Below are positions 56,501 through 64,000 of a stretch of DNA of 64,000 nt, one piece after another. Each line of letters starts with the position of its first letter. The stretch's first letter is position 1. Origin of the DNA: Nautilus pompilius (taxonomy: Eukaryota; Mollusca; Cephalopoda; Nautilida; Nautilidae); assembly GCA_018389105.1 (NCBI GenBank), contig JACATO010001658.1, positions 62,001 through 126,000 on the forward strand. Reading direction: 5' to 3'. The position numbers and the translations under genes are program-made. The notes beneath the pieces are model-generated. The model ran no database searches. It saw nothing but the letters and a program-made list of their open reading frames with translations, and had not been told where the DNA came from.

Positions 56501-59500
56501 ATGTGGATTTCTGTTTTTCAAATTTACATTTTATTACAAACTCTGAAAATCATAATTAGTCTGTTAAATTGTCATTTTCTCTTGGATTTGTTAAAGGACT
56601 CATCTTCACTGCTGTAGCTAAAAAAAAATCAAAAAAGAAAAAAAAAACGTTTCAGAAACTTGATGACATTCCTGTTTGAATCATAATTGTGAAGAAAATG
56701 TTTTTGTTTCTGTAAATCATGTTTCTCTTTTTGCAGTGTGTGAATGATGAAGTGAAAAACATTAGAGAGAAAGAACAGAAGCCTTCCCCTGCCCTGTCTA
56801 AGACTGACAATGGAGTAAGTACATTGCATAAACTTTCTAAATGCATGTACATGTCCATTGTAGATATCTATCATTAACGTGTTTCTTTTCTTTTTTTTAC
56901 TGCTTACCAGTAATTTTTTAAGTCTCTTCTCACACACGCATGCATGCGCACACGAACACAAATTTTATTTTAAAAATTGAGATTTTTAAAATTTATTCGC
57001 CATGAGTAAGTAAGTCTAGAGTGACTTCCAATACACATCTGTTCATATTTTACATGGAAAATGAGTATGCATTTACTAAACAAGTTTAGAGAGATGCCTT
57101 TTATTGAAAAGAACTTAGTTCTTTTCTTTGTATATATTTTTTATTTGATAGCAATAACATGATGTGTTTGGGATTTGAACCCATCTAATATACAGACAAA
57201 ATAAATTGAAAAAATAAAAAGTTTAAATTAATTATAGATCATAGAAAATTGTTTTCTTTGTTTCCTTTAATCTGTTTCTCAATGTTAACTTTTCTCCAAA
57301 GCATTTTCCTGGTTAAAGGTTCAAACTGTCATTTACTTGTCATTCCAGAAGTGGCTAGAGATGATGATATAAGAAACACATGATTGTGGTTGTTTTATCT
57401 GCTCAGAATTTAGTATCTCATTAGCAGACCAATCTCAAGAGAAAGAGTTTAGATCAGTTCATCTACATGTCTTTTGTTGTCAGGTGTCACAGCACTTGGT
57501 GGCCTAGATGAACATGGCTTCCACTATTTAAAAAATATTTAAAATAATGGTTTCACATTCTTAACTGATGCTAGACTCAACACACATTCTGCAATTGCAC
57601 ATGAACGTTTTTAGGTTTTATGTCCTCTTTTGAAAGGAACACAGGTTTCAACACACTATTCATGGTAGACTCTGTTTGCAGTGTACTGCCACCTGTGGAG
57701 TAAAAATGATACTACTGATGTTAATAAGTGTGGGTAACATTAGATTTTGCATGAATAAACTCAAATTTGTCCAAATGTTTTTTCTGTAATTAATTAGGCT
57801 TATTAATTATAGTATGACCCTCTCTAGTCTTCACAGATGTTCTCAAACGTGTGTTGTAGTTTTTATGCTTATCTATTTGTATATCTTAGGCACAGGTGTC
57901 CAGTGCAGCTCCGGGAAAAGTAACTATGATTACTGCTGTGAAGAAGAAGATAAATGACCTTGGCAAGCACAAAGGAGAGCTAATGGAGAGCAATATTGAT
58001 GCAATGGAGGTTAGATTGTATCTCAATTCATTCACAACAATCAGCCATCTTTGAAAGCAAAAATGAGGATTTGAAAATTATTAGGAAGTCAATGATTCAT
58101 ATTTTCTTCTAAATATGTCTGCAGAGTTTTGTTGGGTAAACAAAAATGAAAAGTTTGTATTATGACAGAAAAAATATAGTAGCACCACCTCATTTCGTCT
58201 TTAAACAAATTTTAGGATGAGATTTTGGAATCTGTTTTTTAATTATTTACTGCTGTTATCTTCTCAGCTACCTCACTCTGAAAAGCCCTCCTTGGGGGGA
58301 TACAACACAATTACTAAAAAAAACATTTCTGTAGTGTCTTTTGTTTAGCTTGTATCTATGATCTCTTGTAATTTTTTAATGCTACATTAAAAAACCTATT
58401 TAAATCTATATTTCTTAGAAAAAATCTTAAATACTTTTGTCATGTTCTTTCAGAAAACATCAATATGTCAAATTAGGCATTTGAAGCTTCCTTATTCTTT
58501 CTCTGTAACTGACATAAGTCATGTGTACTTTGAATTACTGTAGTAAAACTTTGAAGTTTTACTAAAATATATCTCTTTTCTGTAATGGGGATTTCATTGA
58601 ACTATATACCCCAAAAGGGGTGGCACTAATAATTTTTGAAGAGGAACTAGAGGATGTATCACTATTTGAATGTATTATCATACCAAAAGTTCTGTTTGAT
58701 CTCATATTTATTTTATGACTTTTATTTTGATTGTTCATTAATAAGATAATGCACTTGTTTGTATAATCAGTTTGAAATGGGTTCATCAGTATTTAGTCCA
58801 GCAGAAGGAATTATTTTTGAAGACTCATATCTTTTAAGGTTTTTAAAGGAAGTCCAGTTTTGCACAAACTATTTGAAATATTTGACTATTTTTTAAAACT
58901 TTGTGGCTCCTATATAAATTTATTAAAGGGGACACTTGAGTCTTTAAAATTTTTGTTTCACAATGTAAAATTCGGTTGTTGAACTTGGTATGGTTAATGT
59001 TTACAAATTTTTAAAGAAATCTGGAAAAATACAAATTAAAAAAAATTTTTTTAAAAAGTATGTTGCATAAGCCATCCTGAAAATCTGCAGTTCAGTAGGA
59101 AAGATGTGTCCAAGTTCAATTTACATATGTTATGTTCCTGCCATCAGTACATTATTTGCTAAACTGTTACACAATTTAGTGTACACGATCAGTATCATGA
59201 GATATATCATTGTCACATGATGAAACATTTAAGCTTTCTGTTCTCACCAAAGTGTATCATCCAACCATTGATGATGATATTTAGCTCAAAGATGGCATGG
59301 TACTTAGTATATTTTATTAACCAGCTGTACCTACATAATTGTTGGAAATATCATTATTTAGAAGGATTCAGAAAAAAATTCTTAATTTCATATAGCATAA
59401 TATAAGTCCATTAACAATAAAACCATTGAACAGGTGCATAAGTTAATTTTATAAAAAAGATTTACTCCTATAATTTTTATCAAAACTTGGTATAATAATA

Positions 59501-62500
59501 ACCCATCTTCCTTTTTTCCATTAAAAAATTTGTTTGACCTGCGGTTTTATCATTCTTACTGACAGTTAAATAGAAATACAGAGATGTGTAAATGGATCTG
59601 TTTGCTGATCTTTTTGAATGCCCTGTTACCATAGCCAAATGAACTTGATGTTATCTAAGATGATTTAGGCTTCTACTTGTTTTTGAGACAAGTTGAAACT
59701 TTTTGAGCATTTGATCTCAAACAAATAAAATTATTTTTTTAGAAACATATTGATAAGACAAATGAGTGTAGTTGTATTTTCTATAAGCAAAGTAAATTAC
59801 GGTAATTGTTATAATCCTATAGCACCCTAACAGTTTAAAAGGATTAGATCTTACATAAAACAAAGTTTTACTTATTTTGTAAGTGATATTTATAATACTG
59901 ATAGCATTTTAAAATAAAATTAATGTCATTGATGCAATTTTAATGAAGCACTTCTCCAGATTATTTAACTTTGGCAGCTTTTGTCTTACATCAGTGAATC
60001 CTTTTCTTTTCTTTAATGCTTTAATATTCTCTGCTTTGTAGTATTCATCTGAAGAGGAGGAGGAAGATTTGGATGCTACCATGGCTGGGATGGTGAAAAA
60101 AAGAAAAGTATGTTTGCTTATCTCATTTTTTTATTATTGAATACAGTGTAAAGAAAAAAAAATGTGATGGTCAATAGTTACTTTTATTTAGAGAAATTAT
60201 TTTAGAAAACAAAATGACTTGTTTTTTGGTTTGTTTGTGTTTTGACAAAGTTGCTGGGTTCATTCTCCAAAAATAATAAAATAATTTAATTTAAATTTCT
60301 TACTGCCAGTTTGGTCCTGGTTGTTTATAATTAGTGCGGTGAGCTACTGAGTTCTTGGAGCATCTAGCTAAAATATATAGTGACTGTAGCAATGGTTGAT
60401 GAAGGTGTAAGTTGTCATACATTTTTGAGTGCCAGAACACTTACCAAATTTTCAAATAGAAGAAATCATATAGACAAATAAAGAATAGTAAGATGGTTAA
60501 TTCAGCTTAAAAAAAAAACAAACAAACGAACAGTTATATTTTTTGTTGCTTAACTTCTGGTAAGAATGCATATCCATGTGGAGATCTTAACATCAGGTGT
60601 TAGTTTGTAAGTGATCCCCATAAAACAAAGTCACAGTTTTTTGTGGTGGTGATTTTATTTTTATGTTAACAGTTTTTCTGAAAATATATTTTTATGCTTA
60701 TTTCACCTTAAGGCATCTTGTGCAAGGAAAGAGCACTGCGTCATGTACCAATGTCGTGTTGTCTCATTTTAGGAACTCATGGTGGTGGACCACAGCAGAA
60801 TTTACTATGCACCTTTTCGAAAAAATTTTTACGTTGAAGTTCCAGAAATGGCTAAAATGACTAATGTGGGTAAGAATTTTTTTTTTATTTTCCTTTTAAA
60901 CCATGAAGACTTGGCTAGGATAAATTATTCACACTCCTGTTTTACACCCTGATATTGCTTGGTTTTGATTTAGTCTCAAGTAATTGAAGTCTCCTAACAT
61001 TCATCTAATTTTTCTATTCAGTTTAGCTAATGTGATCTGCATTTACTGTCAGTCAAAGGTATACAAAAAAAAAAATAGCTTCAGATTAGAAATCATAATT
61101 GTTTGAGTTTGTTGATGTTTATCATATAATTCAGTTGAAATGTGTAGATTATAAATTCTGTAACTGTTCAGTTAACATTGAACCTCTTTTGTAAATTTGC
61201 ATTTACCTTAATATGTTGTAGTACACAGTATATACATTTTTCACTTATGTGAAAGTCTACAAGAAATATGCAGTTGGCCATATTTTGCACATTGCACATT
61301 GCACATTTTATTCACATGTTAGGATTATTTAAAAAAAAGGTGTTACTGAAATCAGATTGAACACTTCAAGTGGTGCAATAATTGGATAAACAAAGGAAAC
61401 ACATTGTGCAGCTCCTGCCTTACACAACAATATAAAGACTAACCATTTTGAAATCACAGACATTTAGATTGGTAATATATTTCTCTAAGGTTGAACTTGC
61501 TAAATCAGTTTCTAGAATCAATAACTTTGTTTGTGTGAAGGTTTGGATTACTTTATTTACTGGGTTGAGTTCTTCCTGGCTTATTCTGGACCTACTTTCA
61601 GCAATGTAAAAACATTTCTATATCTTGGGCTGCTGTTAGCTATGTTAAGATGATGTAACTTTCTGTACACATAAAGTTTTTTACCTTAATTTTAGCTATG
61701 CCTTAGCAAATCATCTAAAATTAAGTAGTTTTATAATAAAGTCACAAACTATACCAGTTCACCTGAAAATTCTAAATATGAATGTATCCATAAAGCATTT
61801 ACTGAAATTATAAAATATCTTTAATTACCAGTGGGTATAGAGATGGTAGTCAAGAATCACCATGGATTTTATTGCACTTCATGTCAAAGTTTACACCATT
61901 TATATAACAGCTTCCATTTTAATACTCTAATCTTCTAATTTTTTTTTTTCCTTGGGTAATTTTGCTTGTCAGAGGTGGAGTCACTCAGAGCAGAAATGGA
62001 GGGAATCAAGGTCCAAGGAAAGAACTGTCCAAAACCAATCCGAACATGGGCACAGTGTGGAGTCAGCAAAAAGATCATGGATGCTTTAAAAAAGTTTGAC
62101 ATTTTTCTTTACCTGTCTGTTCAATTACTTACTTTTCCTTTTCTTGTTCTGCTCAAAAGACAGCTATTTGGAATTGTTCTTTAATGTGTCTTTCTTTCTT
62201 TTTTTCGTTTGTAGACACAATTATGAAAAACCTACTCCAATCCAAGCTCAGGCTATACCTGTCGTAATGTCTGGCAGGGACCTGATAGGAATTGCAAAAA
62301 CAGGTAGTGGTAAAACACTTGCATTTCTCCTCCCAATGTTTCGCCACATCGTCGACCAGCTACCACTGGAGGAAGAAGATGGTCCAATAGGTAAACCTTT
62401 TAAGTGGGAGTGTGCTTTTCTGAGGTTTTTTCCTATTTTATGAGCAAAGCTCAGAATTGACCTGGTTTAAACATAGTATATTTTATTATTATGAAATTAA

Positions 62501-64000
62501 GATCAATAATGCAATGGTACAGAAAATTTACAAAGGGAGACAAATCAGCATCGTTTATTTCCATTTAGCAGAAGACAAAAGACTATATACTAACTGAAAC
62601 AAGTACAAGATATAAGACTTGCAGTATTCTGCTCTATTTGCTTTACTGACACTGGCCAGATAACTGATCTTAAAATGAGGCTTATTTGTTTAGATGCCTT
62701 TTGCTTTAAAATACTTGTAATTTGTGAAACAAAGCAAAACAAAAATGTTGATAAAATTGATAGTACAGTATATTCTGTTATTTTTAGTATAAATTACATT
62801 TATATATATTTATATATATAAAGCTCCTCTCTTTTCTTTCAAGCAGCTTGTTAATAGGAATATGTAATGAGTTAAATTAGCCATTATTATCAACCATATC
62901 ATAAAATTCTTCAATGTAAATATAGATGGAAATCAGAATACATGTAGAAATTTGGTGTGGATAACCACCATTTGTCTTGATTGTGTATGAGATATATTTC
63001 ATAGAAACTGTTAGCTTATCTTACAGTTTTTGTGGTTAAGTGGCTGTGACTTATGTTGAAGGAAAAATGGGGCAGGTTAGAAAAATGTGAAATATTGAGT
63101 GGGGAAAATGAAGCATATTTATACCCATGATGACTCAATAAGATTTTAGAAAAATATTATAATATAATGCATTATGTTGTTGGTGGTAGTGTACACCTAG
63201 ACCTACAAGAAGACAAGTCTGGTGGGACTATAGTGCCAAACCTGTCTAGTAGGAAGTGATGCTAATTCTACGTGATGTGGGACCAGGTTAATCTGACTTT
63301 AGCAGGGAAATCCCTACTAAAGTTCTTCACTTTTTGACAAAATGAGGGAACCAGAGTGTCTGCAGAAAATCCACTTGGCCAATTAGGGAAGAAGAATGAG
63401 AAAAAATCATGTCGGAGGTTCACCAAACTGAGCCATTCTTGCAAGAAGTAAACTTTGGTGTGCAACCTTACTGGTGTAGTGGGCTAACCAGTGGACTTCC
63501 CATGCTGCCCATGTATTATGACATAATGCAAGCTTGATTTTTAATAAAAACAAGAACCAGAGTAACAATTTTTTGCATTAAGCCTAGAATGTAGAAGAAA
63601 GTTTTTCTGGCTAATTGTTCTACTTTGGGATTTATAGTCTATGGATTCCAGTAACATTATTAATCAAAAATAATTGCTTTTTCAAAACAAAAGCAAGATT
63701 AGAATTGCTGGCCTTTGTTTTTTAAACTGACTTCTGAAAAAATCAGCAACAATCTGATTGAGATGTTGTGTTGAATAGCTTGGTGAACAAACAGCTTTTT
63801 TCCACTTTCTCCACAGCTGTGATTATGACCCCAACCAGGGAGCTGGCTATGCAGATCACATCAGAGTGTAGGAAGTTTACCAAACCTTTAGGTCTTGGTG
63901 CCACGTGTGTGTATGGAGGAACTGGGATATCTGAGCAGATTGCTGAGCTGAAGAGAGGCTGTGAGATCATTGTCTGCACTCCTGGACGGATGATTGACAT
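53566..64000 (+). CDS. DDX46: DDX46/PRP5 DEAD-box helicase, 5' half (partial)
   Basis: Ten exons: 53566-53769, 54699-54867, 55382-55606, 56737-56814, 57890-58009, 60042-60107, 60773-60869, 61973-62093, 62215-62390, 63817-edge; phases agree. RS-rich N-terminus ([20 protein letters not shown]), basic stretch ([18 protein letters not shown]), KKWSLEDD followed by an Asp run, [51 protein letters not shown] motif [19 protein letters not shown], motif I AKTGSGKT, motif Ia [11 protein letters not shown] block YGGTGIS, motif Ib CTPGRMID at the edge. The Asp-Glu-Ala-Asp motif and C-terminal half lie outside. PRP5 uses ATP to remodel U2 snRNP and proofread branch-site pairing in the nucleus. Human DDX46 has about 1,031 residues. 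Introns are AT-rich and CpG-poor. The start exon, expected upstream, is missing. Confidence 0.93.
54357..54569 (-). CDS. Unrecognised 70-codon open frame in a DDX46 intron
   Basis: Opposite to DDX46, between its first two visible exons. From ATG at 54,569: [40 protein letters not shown], then [20 protein letters not shown] and DTLTFC, stop. Composition is varied and soluble-protein-like rather than low complexity, unusual for an intron here, and it contains no CpG. A TCTTCTTCAAAG just upstream resembles an acceptor. It may be a piece of an old insertion. Family not recognised. Confidence 0.22.
   Translation of the reverse strand, partial: RCISMAYGVFEDHGSSCSSGFVGHQARSSVNLALPYKIALYELLLIKRGLVGSTPNEVGWSQLQDTLTFC
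58010..60041. other. DDX46 intron, no internal feature seen
   Basis: Two kilobases of AT-rich, CpG-poor intron. I see no transposon, snoRNA-like box pair or exon that I can support. Confidence 0.5.
62391..63816. other. DDX46 intron with a possible short repeat
   Basis: Mostly AT-rich intron. The segment 63,180-63,520 is less AT-rich, with GGTAGTGT, GTGTAGTGGGCTAACCAGTG and similar text resembling a degraded tRNA-related short repeat, but no clear polymerase III boxes are present. Confidence 0.3.

Noticed and set aside
61973-62093. Exon 8 of DDX46 extended through its donor into intron sequence
   Set aside because: The open frame continues past the GTTTGA donor, but the homologous protein requires [12 protein letters not shown], which is obtained only by splicing to 62,215.

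Overview
The window is nuclear DNA from an animal, most likely a mollusc. It has GT-AG introns, kilobase-scale simple repeats, and fossils of Tc1/mariner, Tigger/pogo, piggyBac-like and jockey-like elements. The decisive gene is a six-exon opsin whose residues align position for position with squid retinochrome, and its inferred length of about 301 codons matches. I cannot name the species.

Layout. 1-23 kb is repeat-rich, CpG-rich DNA with few recognisable genes: a broken repeat-borne ORF (about 0.6-1.5 kb), a candidate small single-pass membrane protein gene (4.3-6.5 kb, perhaps to 8.3 kb), GA and CT tracts of 1.0 and 0.8 kb, a Tc1 fossil, a Tc1-type MITE and a 1.15-kb satellite of about 40-bp units. 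23.3-37.8 kb is the retinochrome gene (+), with a TATA promoter at 23.31 kb and a Tc1/mariner fossil and jockey-like LINE in intron 1. 38.4-44.2 kb is GAR1 (-), the H/ACA snoRNP core protein, convergent with the opsin; its intron 1 holds a Tigger element, and intron 2 holds a possible unrelated set of same-strand exons. 44.5-52 kb is intergenic: a piggyBac-like MITE, two Tc1/mariner-type fossils, a 58-bp minisatellite, a small CpG-rich island and a second tandem array. 53.6-64 kb is the 5' half of DDX46/PRP5 (+), running off the right edge inside the helicase core.

The strongest large-scale signal is an abrupt change in CpG content at about 30.5 kb, inside retinochrome intron 3. To the left CpG is common; to the right it is nearly absent through GAR1 and DDX46 apart from small islands. 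Two repeat families with one copy on each side show CG in the left copy where the right copy has CA or TG. This fits a germline gene-body methylation boundary, as known in molluscs, cutting through one gene.

Functionally the three named genes are independent: retinochrome is a retinal photoisomerase of photoreceptors, while GAR1 (pseudouridylation, telomerase RNP) and DDX46 (U2 snRNP remodelling) are housekeeping RNA factors. Both retinochrome exon 2 and the GAR1 RGG tail contain one apparent extra A that shifts the frame, which points to assembly indels rather than two dead genes. I found no convincing new multi-gene system. The best unexplained items are the membrane-protein exons at 4.3-6.5 kb, the exon-like blocks nested in GAR1 intron 2, and the CpG boundary.
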